37,949 nucleotides of DNA, taken from a virus. Below are positions 22,692-30,941 of the stretch, in pieces (position 1 is the stretch's first letter; every line of letters begins with the position of its first letter). The stretch lies in the IMG/VR virus record IMGVR_UViG_3300027736_000106, positions 1-37,949 of that record; one strand, given 5' to 3'. The notes beneath the pieces were generated by a model. That model did no database searches. It was not told where the DNA came from and worked only from the letters and a program-made list of their open reading frames with translations. The position numbers and the translations under genes were made by a program.

Positions 22692-23750
22692 TTAGTTGTT
22701 AGTGGAGAGTTTTTCCCAGTTGGCTTTGCGGAATGCAGAGCGTTCAGCTGGGTTGGTGATTGCGTCGTACTGGGCGCGGATAGACAATTCAATGGCTACC
22801 TCGGCAAGTGCAACAGGAGATGGGTGACCCGTAGAGGCGAGAATCTCGGATGCCTTTTCGGCGATGTGCTGTTCGATATTTGCAGCGTCATCTTCAAGCT
22901 CGGTGACGGCCTTAAGCGATTGCTCAAACTTGGATTGCAAACTGACAAGGTCTTGGCGAGCGGTGACCAGCTCAGCTTGTAGAGCGACATTAGCCTCACC
23001 TACTGCGAGCAGTTCGGTGATGGTAGCGTTAGCGGTGCTTAGCTCAGCGCGAAGTGAATCGTTCTCGACGAGCGATGCCTCGATCTTCGCGGCCTCGTCG
23101 TTACCGGGAAACAATTTGGAAAGTAGTCCAGTCATACCCTTTGCAGCGCTGTCAAATTTCGACTTGTCTTTGCCGTCCTTGATGACGGTGTCAACGAAGC
23201 CATTTTGCATCGCTTCATCGGCGGTCATCCACGTTTCTGCCATCATCATTTTACGGATCTTGTTTTCATCCATGCCAGACCGCTCGGAGTAGATGCCAGC
23301 GATCTCGGCGCTGATGCTTTCGAGTAAATCAGCCTGTTGCTTGAGTGCGCGTGCATCACCGGCGGCGATAGTGCTGGCTTCGTGAATCATGACCCGGCTG
23401 CCAGCGGTCATCTCGCGCTGGTCACCGGCCATTAAGATCACGCTGCCCATGCTGGCGGCGAGTCCGTTTACCCTGGTGGTGACATTGACTCCCCGCGCCG
23501 ACATGGAGCGCAGTGCGTTGTAAATCCGCTGGCCCTCGAATACTGATCCGCCAGGCGAATTTATTTCAACCTCGACCAACTCGAGCGCATCGCTGGCAGA
23601 GCATACCACCTCGCCAATGCACATTTGCGCCAGCACTGCGGATTGACCGTATAGGCGGTCTAGGTCGTCGATGAGTTTGTCGGCGCTTTCTTTGTTTACC
23701 CCGGAGTTTAATTTGATAACTCCTGCGCGGTTTTGGATTTCAATTTTCAT
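22692..23750 (-). CDS. ClpP-like (S14) head maturation protease with scaffold-like tail
   Basis: Protein of 352 residues. The N-terminal two thirds are ClpP-like: INSPGGSVFEGQRIYNAL, VNGLAASMGSVILMAGD with the catalytic Ser in ASMGS, MIHEAS with the catalytic His, and TADEAMQNGFVDTVI. The rest (about 220-352) is a charged coiled-coil region rich in Glu, Ala and Leu, as expected for an internal scaffold cleaved during head maturation. It overlaps the portal gene by 4 bp and precedes the capsid gene. Confidence 0.9.
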   Translation of the reverse strand: MKIEIQNRAGVIKLNSGVNKESADKLIDDLDRLYGQSAVLAQMCIGEVVCSASDALELVEVEINSPGGSVFEGQRIYNALRSMSARGVNVTTRVNGLAASMGSVILMAGDQREMTAGSRVMIHEASTIAAGDARALKQQADLLESISAEIAGIYSERSGMDENKIRKMMMAETWMTADEAMQNGFVDTVIKDGKDKSKFDSAAKGMTGLLSKLFPGNDEAAKIEASLVENDSLRAELSTANATITELLAVGEANVALQAELVTARQDLVSLQSKFEQSLKAVTELEDDAANIEQHIAEKASEILASTGHPSPVALAEVAIELSIRAQYDAITNPAERSAFRKANWEKLSTNN

Positions 23751-25204
23751 GGTTGGATTTGAGTATTTTGATCTGATGGTGCCATCTCGTTTGGGGTCAG
23801 CATGGACATCTCACGATCGTCGATGGTGACCCCGTAAAGTTCTTCCGCTCGCCGAGCTGCTAGCTTGCGTAGTGCGACTTCCTGCGCCCGTTCTGCGTAG
23901 TGCGCCTCGAGCGTTTTGCCTCGCATACTGACGATGTCGCGCATGTTGGCCGCACCCATTTTCCAGAGTGCTTCAAGTTCCTTGGTGATGCGGCCGTCAT
24001 CGATTGTCAACTTGGGCGGTGTGCTGAATTCCCAGTTGTACCAATCCGCAGATGCTGGCAGGTCGCCACGCTTCTGGGCTTTCGAGATGGCATAGCCGAC
24101 CAATCGCTTGGCGGCGTAAAATAGCAGGTCTTGCCTGTCCTCGATGGAGCGCTGCGCCATGGCGATCTCGGTGCGCTGAGCGGTGCCACCACCGGCACCG
24201 TGGCCATCGTAAAACGCCATGCTCCAGTTGAGTCCCGCCAGCGCAGATTTTAACAGGCGGTTGTGGAAATCTAGGAATGGATTGCCAGGGCGATTGTTTA
24301 CCAGCGTCTCGATCTTGCCACCCGAGTTGCTCTTGAAATATCTGACGGTTCCGCCATCGAGTGACTCGACTGTCATGCCCTTGCCCGTCTCGGTGTCGCC
24401 GACCAGTGCGTTGTACGGATCATCGTGGTCTGGGCCGCCGTTGTCGTTGTACTCGACCAAAGAGATCGAAGACATCTGCAACATGGCAAGGCGTTCCCAA
24501 TCGTTCGACTGTATCATGTCGCGGCAGTCATTTATGCAGTGCGTCAATGCTGTTAGACCGCGGCTTTGGTATTGCCATTCTGGATCAAATAAGTGGATGA
24601 CATTTTCAGCTAGCAACCACTGGTCAAGCTCACCATTTTTGTCGCAGAATGCATAGGCTTTTGCCTCGCCGCTTTGATAGTGAACGATGCCGTCCTTGAG
24701 CATGCCGCCCTGGTACATCTGCCCGTCAGCAAATCCCTTGGGCGTAGCGATCCGGTGTGCCGGTATGCCTTGGTATTGCGGAAAACCTGTCGCCGTCTCG
24801 GTCAGCAAGATAAAGATTTCACCATCGACATCGATGGAGGATGACCACCCAAACAAGTTGGTTTTAAAATCATGCATGCCGCCTCTGGCATCACCGATTT
24901 TGTAGAAGATATCGTTGAGAAACTTGCCAGCAATGTTTCCAAACTCCTCGTCAGCGCCCTTGTAAATCGGCACGAATGCCCTGCCGACGGCATACATGCT
25001 GCGCTGGTTGATGGCATTCTTGATGGGTCCAAAGTTTAGATAGATCCTGCGAGCGTGGCTCTGCAACGTGATGCGATCATTCGACGGCACGAGGTCTTCG
25101 ATGTCGCGCTTTTGCACCGGCTCCCACGGCCTGTGGTAGTTTTGCTGCGCGGCCCTTGCGGCTTTATAGTTAACCTGCCTGCCGAATTGGTCGAGTATTG
25201 CCAT
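23747..25204 (-). CDS. Portal protein (lambda family)
   Basis: Protein of 485 residues. MAILDQFGRQVNYKAARAAQ, then PSNDRITLQSHARRIYLN with the following NAINQRSMYAVG, EIFILLTETATGFPQ, HLFDPEWQYQSRG and NWSMAFYDGHGAG, the conserved order of lambda-type portals. As a dodecamer it forms the DNA gate and docks the terminase. Starts with ATG and ends overlapping the protease gene. Confidence 0.88.
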   Translation of the reverse strand: MAILDQFGRQVNYKAARAAQQNYHRPWEPVQKRDIEDLVPSNDRITLQSHARRIYLNFGPIKNAINQRSMYAVGRAFVPIYKGADEEFGNIAGKFLNDIFYKIGDARGGMHDFKTNLFGWSSSIDVDGEIFILLTETATGFPQYQGIPAHRIATPKGFADGQMYQGGMLKDGIVHYQSGEAKAYAFCDKNGELDQWLLAENVIHLFDPEWQYQSRGLTALTHCINDCRDMIQSNDWERLAMLQMSSISLVEYNDNGGPDHDDPYNALVGDTETGKGMTVESLDGGTVRYFKSNSGGKIETLVNNRPGNPFLDFHNRLLKSALAGLNWSMAFYDGHGAGGGTAQRTEIAMAQRSIEDRQDLLFYAAKRLVGYAISKAQKRGDLPASADWYNWEFSTPPKLTIDDGRITKELEALWKMGAANMRDIVSMRGKTLEAHYAERAQEVALRKLAARRAEELYGVTIDDREMSMLTPNEMAPSDQNTQIQP

Positions 25205-25213
25205 ATGTTTACG

Positions 25214-25498
25214 TTAAAAAAATCTGGCTCTCGACCGGGATTGCATTGGCACAAACCCGGCGGCCAAGTAATCAAGTGCCAGGCGCAATGCGTTTTGCCT
25301 GTCTCCCTCGTTCAGCCCGATCATTTTCTGCATGGTCACCGAGTTCTTGGTGGCGCTCGTCATCATGTCCATGCCGCCCTTGGTAAGTGCGCCAGCAACC
25401 GATGAGTCAAATGCAGCTTGGATCGCGGCGATGCGACCAGCATCACCGATTGCATATTGGAAAAGATTTCTCGCCACATCTCTTGCGTTTGCTGCCAT
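25214..25498 (-). CDS. gpW-position head completion protein, 94 aa
   Basis: MAANARDVARNLFQYAIGDAGR, a mostly helical small protein between terminase and portal genes, the position of lambda W. Ends in a basic RSRARFF. Sequence identity to gpW is not clear to me; the call rests on size, helix content and location. Confidence 0.5.
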   Translation of the reverse strand: MAANARDVARNLFQYAIGDAGRIAAIQAAFDSSVAGALTKGGMDMMTSATKNSVTMQKMIGLNEGDRQNALRLALDYLAAGFVPMQSRSRARFF

Positions 25499-25515
25499 CC
25501 CTCAAAGGAGGCTTG

Positions 25516-27258
25516 TCAAACATTGAAGCCCGGGATGAGTTTGAGCATTAAGGCCGCCACGATCTGCATGGCCTCGCAATCCCAGGCGTGGTTGTCCTTT
25601 CTGAATCTTTTCCAAATCATTTGGACCTGTTTTGTTTTGGCATTAACAACCTCTACCTTACGTTCTGCGTCGATTTGCTTGACGTATTCTGGTGATGTAT
25701 CATCTGGCAATTCCCAAGCTGGCCCTTTTCCCGTGCGGTATGCATAAACAATGTCTTTGATCCGATCACTGCTCCAGTTTGCAAAACGGCAAGATGTGCC
25801 ATCTAGCGCAATCGCTCTGCCAAATTTTTGAAATGGTCTGTCTACTATCTTGCCGTCTCTGTTCCTCCAAGGGAAAGATTCAATCCCGCTTCCTTTTAAC
25901 GCAGTCCAATCCCGTTTTGCACAGGCAGAATAAACAAAATCTTTACCTCCAAAACCGGAATCTACAAAGACCATTGTAGAGCTTACCTTGTATCGCCTGG
26001 CTATTTCTTCAGCTTCATGAAGTCCCTCTAATCGACCAAAAAGAAGTTTCATGCTTTCGCCATTTGCTCGCCATGCACGAAGTACAAACCAAAAGTGATC
26101 CGCCTGAACGTCTATAGTTAGGAATCTCATTCTTGTACCTTTCACTACCATTTCATCTTCTATCAACTTTCCGTCGGCATACTCGGCAATCGTGTAGCCA
26201 TCCCCGATCAGTTCTTTTCGGTTGTCGGTCAGGTCTTCTTCCCACGTTTCTGCTAGGCGCTTTTGAATAAATTGCCGCAGCGGATCGACGTTGCCGACTT
26301 TGATTGCGTCCTTGGCCTCGAGCCACAGCAGGACAATTTCCCAGAGCGGTTTGCGCCAGTTGGCAAGCACGTTGTAGTGAAAGCCGACATGACCTGGCAG
26401 TCCTTCATGCGTTGCGATATACCTCCCCGATTCCGCAATCGCTCGCCGCGGTTGTGCCGAGTCCGCGCATGTCCACTTGCATTCTGGGTCTTCGCATTTC
26501 ATGTGCGCGGTTTGCGCCCTGGCTAATGCTGGTAGTTTCTCGTCCTCGCTGTAGACTACGTTTACCCACCGCCATTGCTGAGTTAGTTTACAGAGCGGAC
26601 AGTCAAAACTAAATTCACGTTGGTCAGTATTTGCCCACGCTTTGTCGAGGTCGTCGCCCTTCACGCCTGCTTGTGAGAGGATGTAAAATTGTCTGTTCCA
26701 CCTGTCGTGCAATCGCCCTCGGGCTTCGTTGAGCATGCCAGGTCTGTATTGCCACGCTTCGTCGCAGAATACCCGGCGCATCGACTTCGATTGTAATCCG
26801 CTGAGATTTGCGCCGGTCAGGAAAAGACTCATGTGCGGAAAGAGAACCTGCATCTTGCGCTTCTTGTGCCGATCCTCGGGTAGCAGCGCCGCTGTCTCAG
26901 GCGTGTTGCGGATCGCGTAGTCCATCCGAGTTTCAGCCCAGTCCTTTAGGTCGTCATCAGTCTGACCGACCAGCAGCGTCGGTCCGGGGTCTTCGGCGAT
27001 GATGTATTGCAACGCCGCCTCCATGAACGTGGTTTTGCCGGTGCCGATCGGGGCCAGTAGGACCACCTCTTTTGCGTCCGCGTTTGCCATCGTGTCGAGC
27101 GGTTCGCGCTGCCACGGTGCATTCTCGGTCTGGTACTTGGGTGTCAGTCCATCCATGATCGCCACGCGACCACTCGCCCAGTCTGCTGGTGACAGTCGTG
27201 CTGGCGGCCTGACCGCTACGCGGAACATCCGCAGAATCGATTCTATTCCGGCTGCCAT
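25516..27258 (-). CDS. Terminase large subunit (gpA-like)
   Basis: Protein of 580 residues. ATPase: Walker A APIGTGKTT at about 69-77 and a Walker-B-like MRRVFCDEAWQY. A zinc-binding insert CPLCK ... CEDPECKW follows. Nuclease part: TIDVQADHFWF and VDSGFGGKDFVY supply acidic residues. It cuts the concatemer and drives DNA into the prohead. It overlaps the small subunit gene by 16 bp. Lambda-A-type terminases normally cut at cos sites. Confidence 0.9.
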   Translation of the reverse strand: MAAGIESILRMFRVAVRPPARLSPADWASGRVAIMDGLTPKYQTENAPWQREPLDTMANADAKEVVLLAPIGTGKTTFMEAALQYIIAEDPGPTLLVGQTDDDLKDWAETRMDYAIRNTPETAALLPEDRHKKRKMQVLFPHMSLFLTGANLSGLQSKSMRRVFCDEAWQYRPGMLNEARGRLHDRWNRQFYILSQAGVKGDDLDKAWANTDQREFSFDCPLCKLTQQWRWVNVVYSEDEKLPALARAQTAHMKCEDPECKWTCADSAQPRRAIAESGRYIATHEGLPGHVGFHYNVLANWRKPLWEIVLLWLEAKDAIKVGNVDPLRQFIQKRLAETWEEDLTDNRKELIGDGYTIAEYADGKLIEDEMVVKGTRMRFLTIDVQADHFWFVLRAWRANGESMKLLFGRLEGLHEAEEIARRYKVSSTMVFVDSGFGGKDFVYSACAKRDWTALKGSGIESFPWRNRDGKIVDRPFQKFGRAIALDGTSCRFANWSSDRIKDIVYAYRTGKGPAWELPDDTSPEYVKQIDAERKVEVVNAKTKQVQMIWKRFRKDNHAWDCEAMQIVAALMLKLIPGFNV

Positions 27259-27779
27259 ATTTTAGATGCCTCTGAATTCAGCATTGCCATCGTCTCATCG
27301 ACCTTGGATTTTATCACCTTCTGCATACCCGCTGGTGCCATGCCCTCGAGCATCGGTGGTAAGTCCGCTTCCATCCGCATGATTGCCGCCTTCACGGCGG
27401 CACCAATCCGCAGCATTGCCTCCTCGACCATCGACCGGCTGACGTATGATCCCGCCGCTTCCCGCAGTTTGTAGGCATTCACTAAACCGTCGATCTGCGT
27501 CTTGATTCGCTGTGCCTCGTTCTTGTCGGTGCAATGTGCAAGCTCGGAGATGAGGCGCTCGGTGTGATCGGATGATTCAACCGGGTCGCTTGGCAACGGT
27601 GCCGATGGCACTGGTTGCCATTCGGGCTTGAGTGTCTTTGGTAGGATGCGGCACCTGGAGATTTTGGTCCGAACATCAGCATCGTCCCAGACGTTTACGC
27701 CAGCACGTTCCCAGTTCGACAAAGTCTGGATGCTGATGCCGATCTCTGCAGACCGCTGGTTTCTGGTTTGCTTTTTCAT
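27243..27779 (-). CDS. Terminase small subunit (Nu1-like)
   Basis: Protein of 178 residues. The N-terminus holds a helix-turn-helix (NQRSAEIGISIQTLSNWERAGV) for cos-site recognition; the C-terminal half is long helices for oligomerisation (SRSMVEEAMLRIGAAVKAAIMRM). Position just before the large subunit supports the call. Confidence 0.8.
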   Translation of the reverse strand: MKKQTRNQRSAEIGISIQTLSNWERAGVNVWDDADVRTKISRCRILPKTLKPEWQPVPSAPLPSDPVESSDHTERLISELAHCTDKNEAQRIKTQIDGLVNAYKLREAAGSYVSRSMVEEAMLRIGAAVKAAIMRMEADLPPMLEGMAPAGMQKVIKSKVDETMAMLNSEASKIWQPE

Positions 27780-27882
27780 ATCGTTGGCAGCAAATGACTC
27801 ATTTTGACAAAAAGGGATGATCCGTAACCCCGATCGTTTCTGGCAGTTAGGAGTCTCCTTACTGGGGGGCGGTTGGGTGGCC
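27780..27882. other. Intergenic G-rich region upstream of terminase genes, possible cos
   Basis: No gene. Holds the perfect palindrome AGGAGTCTCCT near 27849-27859 and a GGGGGGCGGTTGGGTGG tract around 27865-27881. cos sites usually lie beside the small terminase gene, so this is a candidate, without direct proof. Confidence 0.35.
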
Positions 27883-28302
27883 TCACCGCAGCGATGATCT
27901 CAGCATTTGCAGTCGTTTCTCGACCGGCTCAAGCAATGCGATTGCTTTGTTGATCTGCACGTTGTCCCACGCTTTAAACTGATCCAGCATCTTCCTATCC
28001 CACATCGTAAACGATTTGGATATGCCCTCGATCGTGATGATGCCGCCTGACTTGTCGCTTGGGTTAAGGCTTGGCTTTACCTCAAGGCGAGGAAGATCTA
28101 GGTCTAGCTCGAACTGTTGCTCGCATTCTGCTACATAGTCTGCGCCCCATTTATTCTCGGCATATTGTCTGGATTGCTTAACAAAACTTCTTGCGGCATA
28201 TCTGTAAAAAAGCAATTTCTTGTGTTCTGATTCCCATTCATCTTTGGTCAGGTCATTGCTTAGGCTTAGCTTCTTGGCGTTATGTTGTACGATGTCAGTC
28301 AT
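27883..28302 (-). CDS. Hypothetical protein, 139 aa (copy B specific)
   Basis: Starts MTDIVQHNAKKLSLSNDLTK, with charged helices (EWESEHKKLLFYRYAARSF, VEKRLQMLRSS). Family not recognised. The ATG at 28302 overlaps the end of the HTH gene by 8 bp, the longer frame being its shadow. It replaces the HNH gene present in copy A, together with its neighbour. Confidence 0.6.
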   Translation of the reverse strand: MTDIVQHNAKKLSLSNDLTKDEWESEHKKLLFYRYAARSFVKQSRQYAENKWGADYVAECEQQFELDLDLPRLEVKPSLNPSDKSGGIITIEGISKSFTMWDRKMLDQFKAWDNVQINKAIALLEPVEKRLQMLRSSLR

Positions 28303-28765
28303 ATTTGTGTTTGGCTTGGATTGTAGGTGATTGAGCCACCTTGCTGTATATCTCGCGGGTTGAGTTGCGCTTGCGAAACGTCGTGTTGTCCACGTCATTG
28401 ACCTGACTCGATAGCAGGTCACGCCAGGCGATGACGTAATGCGAGATGAGCGCCCGGGTAACGCCGAGCTTCTTGGCAATTTCGCTTTGTGACTTCACGC
28501 CGTTCAGCTCATTGAGGTTAAAAGCAATGGCAAGCGAGTGGATCATCACCACCATGTTCTTGCTCTGAAGCAGCATGCCGATGACGCTGGCCAGCATACC
28601 GGCCTCGAGTCGCCTCGACTGGTCATGCGCGTAGTCGATGATGCGCTGAGCCGTCTCTAGAGACACGCCAAACTCGTCGGCGATGATCTCTTGCTCGGTG
28701 TCGATCGCCGCAGCAATGTCGTGCGTATAAGATTTCTCATGCAACACAGTTGCAATATTACTCAA
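28295..28765 (-). CDS. HTH DNA-binding protein, 156 aa (copy B specific)
   Basis: Starts at TTG (MSNIATVLHEKSYTHD); a GTG six codons on is an alternative. Contains KSQSEIAKKLGVTRALISHYVIAW, a clear helix-turn-helix, after two hydrophobic helices. Could be a late-gene activator or a packaging DNA-binding factor, since it lies just before the terminase. Its TTG overlaps the TGA of the HNH scrap. Confidence 0.6.
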   Translation of the reverse strand: MSNIATVLHEKSYTHDIAAAIDTEQEIIADEFGVSLETAQRIIDYAHDQSRRLEAGMLASVIGMLLQSKNMVVMIHSLAIAFNLNELNGVKSQSEIAKKLGVTRALISHYVIAWRDLLSSQVNDVDNTTFRKRNSTREIYSKVAQSPTIQAKHKYD

Positions 28766-28818
28766 TTAGCAAATGCAGTCAATATGCATTTATTGCATGG
28801 GTATCGACACGGGTGCAT
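28762..28818 (-). pseudogene. 5' remnant of the HNH endonuclease gene (copy B)
   Basis: The TAATG junction after the helicase is followed by HPCRYPC, identical to the HNH start in copy A, then diverges (NKCILTAFAN) to a stop. Only about 24 bases of homology remain (28795-28818). It is the footprint of a recombination event. Confidence 0.8.
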
Positions 28819-30059
28819 TAGCGATGATTAAACCGTTGATACTGCCCGTCCAATGTTAATTTCATCGTCGAGTCGCGTTGACCATTCCTGAGCTTACAAA
28901 TCTTAATCCCGTCCTCGACGATCATCAGCAGAGCATCGGCGTCCTGCTCGATGGCCCGTGACTCCCGCGTCTGGCCTGAGTCGTTGAGTTGAGTCGCGCT
29001 GATCACCGGACACTGTAGTCGCTTTGCCAGTTGCTTCAGCCCACCGCTCACCTTGGCGATCTCCTCTTCTCTGCTTTCGCCCCGCGCTCTAGATCCACGG
29101 ATGAGTTGCAGGTAGTCCACCACCACCAGCGATATGCTACCGTTCACATCACGGATGCGCTCGGCCTCCGTCTCGATAGTATCCAGCGTTTGTCCTGGCG
29201 AGCAATCCACCCACAGGTTGCTGGCGATTAAATTTTCCACCCCGCGCTTGATCTTTGCCAACTCTCCAGTGTTCGCACTGCGAGGTTGAGTGATGGTCCC
29301 GTAGTCCACATGCACCATGGTCGAGATTAGTCTGCCTATAATCTCGTTCGCCATCATCTCCAGGCTAAACACCGCCACCGTTTTGCCGTTGGCAATAAAC
29401 TCGGATGCGATCTGCAACATCAGCACAGATTTGCCTCGGCTCGGTTTGCCTCCGATCACCCAGAATTCACCCGCCCTCATACCGCCGCTGTGCGCGTCCA
29501 GTTCGGCGATGCCGGTGCTAGCCCCGGGGATGTCACCGGCGGCGTGATCGTTCTGGTATGAATTGATAAACGCGTTTGCCGCGTCCTTAGCGGTCACAGC
29601 TCTTAGTTTGCCGCTGACGGCCGCTGTGAGTGCCGCTAAGGTGCCTTTAGCCGTCTCGATTGCCTCTTCGCTGTCATTTGCCCCATCGAGCGTCACCGCG
29701 CCCGTGATGGCTATCCTGCGAGCTTTCGCCTCTCTGAGTTGTTGCGACCACTTCGACCACCCAGCCGGGTTGATCGCGTAGGTGTAGGCCTCGTACACCG
29801 CCGCTGGTCCACCGGATCGGTCCAATGTCCCATCGAGCGCCATCCCCTGGACCAGCGCCACCATGTCGATCTCGCCCTCAATCTCGGGATCGGCTTTGTA
29901 GAAATCGATCACCGCCGACCTCAGCGGTCCGAGGTGCCAGAATGCCGCCTCATCGAGTCCCTCCGCTGCGGCCCGTCCCACGAATCCTCTCGGGTTCTGG
30001 ATCATGCAACTCACCACGGCCTTCTCTGCCATCACCGCGCTCGGCATTGCTCGGCTCAT
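28818..30059 (-). CDS. dnaB: Replicative DNA helicase, DnaB-like (copy B)
   Basis: 413 residues, same motifs as the copy A helicase at 418-1659 (Walker A GGKPSRGKS, VVVDYLQLI). About ten conservative differences, for example ISG to VSG near residue 148 and DLAK to ELAK near 266. Overlaps the initiator gene by 4 bp; stop TAA instead of TGA. Confidence 0.93.
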   Translation of the reverse strand: MSRAMPSAVMAEKAVVSCMIQNPRGFVGRAAAEGLDEAAFWHLGPLRSAVIDFYKADPEIEGEIDMVALVQGMALDGTLDRSGGPAAVYEAYTYAINPAGWSKWSQQLREAKARRIAITGAVTLDGANDSEEAIETAKGTLAALTAAVSGKLRAVTAKDAANAFINSYQNDHAAGDIPGASTGIAELDAHSGGMRAGEFWVIGGKPSRGKSVLMLQIASEFIANGKTVAVFSLEMMANEIIGRLISTMVHVDYGTITQPRSANTGELAKIKRGVENLIASNLWVDCSPGQTLDTIETEAERIRDVNGSISLVVVDYLQLIRGSRARGESREEEIAKVSGGLKQLAKRLQCPVISATQLNDSGQTRESRAIEQDADALLMIVEDGIKICKLRNGQRDSTMKLTLDGQYQRFNHR

Positions 30060-30766
30060 ATCCCGACCTCCGCTGAGGTGAAATTCCGTCCTAGTCCGAC
30101 ATCCGACGAGGTGAAGCTGTCTTTCTTCATCGGCTTCTGCTCAAACACACCTTGCCAGCCCATCCGAATGCTAGTCTCGATGGCCGTAATCGCGTTCACC
30201 GCTCCCATCGCGCTGAATTTCTTGAGTTGCGCGTTCTCGGTCATCGGCGACCACGCTTTGAGGTTCGCCTGTTTTCGATATTCTTTCCAATTGTTCCACG
30301 CTGCTCTGAATGCATCCGTGTCGAGAGAAATGGGAAACTCCTTCTTTATATCTTCTCTTCTCTTCTCTGGTAACGGTTTTTGTAACGGTGGAGGTGTTAC
30401 ATCTGTAACGCTACGAGCGTTACATGCTCGGCTTTTTGCCACCCTTCTGTTCGTATTTACACGGTTTTTTGCTGTTTGTCCGTTGTGACGATCAAAGTGC
30501 TTCAAAATCAAACGGTCGTTTAATTCTTCAATCCACCCGACATTTTCCATTGCTGTAACGAAGTTTGTAACACCCGTGTAACGATTAAGTAACGCTCGCA
30601 CCGTTACATTTGCGTTACCATCATCGGTGTGATTATCGAACCAAGTCCAGATTCGGATCAGCTTTCCGACGATGGCATCGGGATCGATACCCAACTCAGT
30701 TGCCATTTCCATGACCTCCGGCTTATCCGGTAAAGCATGCTCAATCTTGATCCAGTCTCCGGCCAT
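30056..30766 (-). CDS. Replication initiator / helicase-loader-like protein (copy B)
   Basis: 236 residues. The last 95 residues or so (from KKEFPISLDTDAF) nearly equal the copy A protein; the N-terminal part (MAGDWIKIEHALPDKPEVMEMATELGI) is homologous but strongly diverged, and the linker differs (AKSRACNARSVTDVTPPP). The diverged half is the presumed DNA-binding half. The gene contains eleven GTAAC-type repeats that shape its protein sequence (repeated VT pairs). Confidence 0.75.
   Translation of the reverse strand: MAGDWIKIEHALPDKPEVMEMATELGIDPDAIVGKLIRIWTWFDNHTDDGNANVTVRALLNRYTGVTNFVTAMENVGWIEELNDRLILKHFDRHNGQTAKNRVNTNRRVAKSRACNARSVTDVTPPPLQKPLPEKRREDIKKEFPISLDTDAFRAAWNNWKEYRKQANLKAWSPMTENAQLKKFSAMGAVNAITAIETSIRMGWQGVFEQKPMKKDSFTSSDVGLGRNFTSAEVGI
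30369..30619. repeat. Putative replication origin with TGTAACG iterons (copy B)
   Basis: Eleven copies of a GTAAC core in two clusters. First cluster: 30369, 30381, 30395 (inverted), 30404, 30418 (inverted). Second: 30554, 30566, 30577, 30588, 30602 (inverted), 30613 (inverted). Consensus TGTAACG. An AT-rich and T-rich stretch lies between them (30425-30550), where melting could occur. Confidence 0.7.
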
Positions 30767-30768
30767 GG

Positions 30769-30903
30769 TTAAGCAGCTTTCTGGGTGTAGGTTTTGTGTG
30801 CCACCACCAAGGCATCTAGCGCCTTGGTTAGCTCGGTCTTCAGCTTCTCGATCATCCGCTGTGCGTCGAGTAGCTCGTCCTGTAGTTGTTGGTTGGTTTT
30901 CAT
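30769..30903 (-). CDS. Small coiled-coil protein, 44 aa (copy B)
   Basis: Same length as the copy A gene at 2345-2479, with Ala to Thr, Arg to Lys and Glu to Gln type changes only. Conservation through a divergent region supports a real gene. The accessory cassette was added immediately upstream of its ATG. Confidence 0.6.
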   Translation of the reverse strand: MKTNQQLQDELLDAQRMIEKLKTELTKALDALVVAHKTYTQKAA

Positions 30904-30941
30904 GGGTATCATTTGGTCAGTTAGGTAATATTTAATCCTGC

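Noticed and set aside
28303-28479. N-terminal extension of the 139-residue protein
   Set aside because: Out-of-frame shadow of the HTH gene, rich in Arg and Ser.
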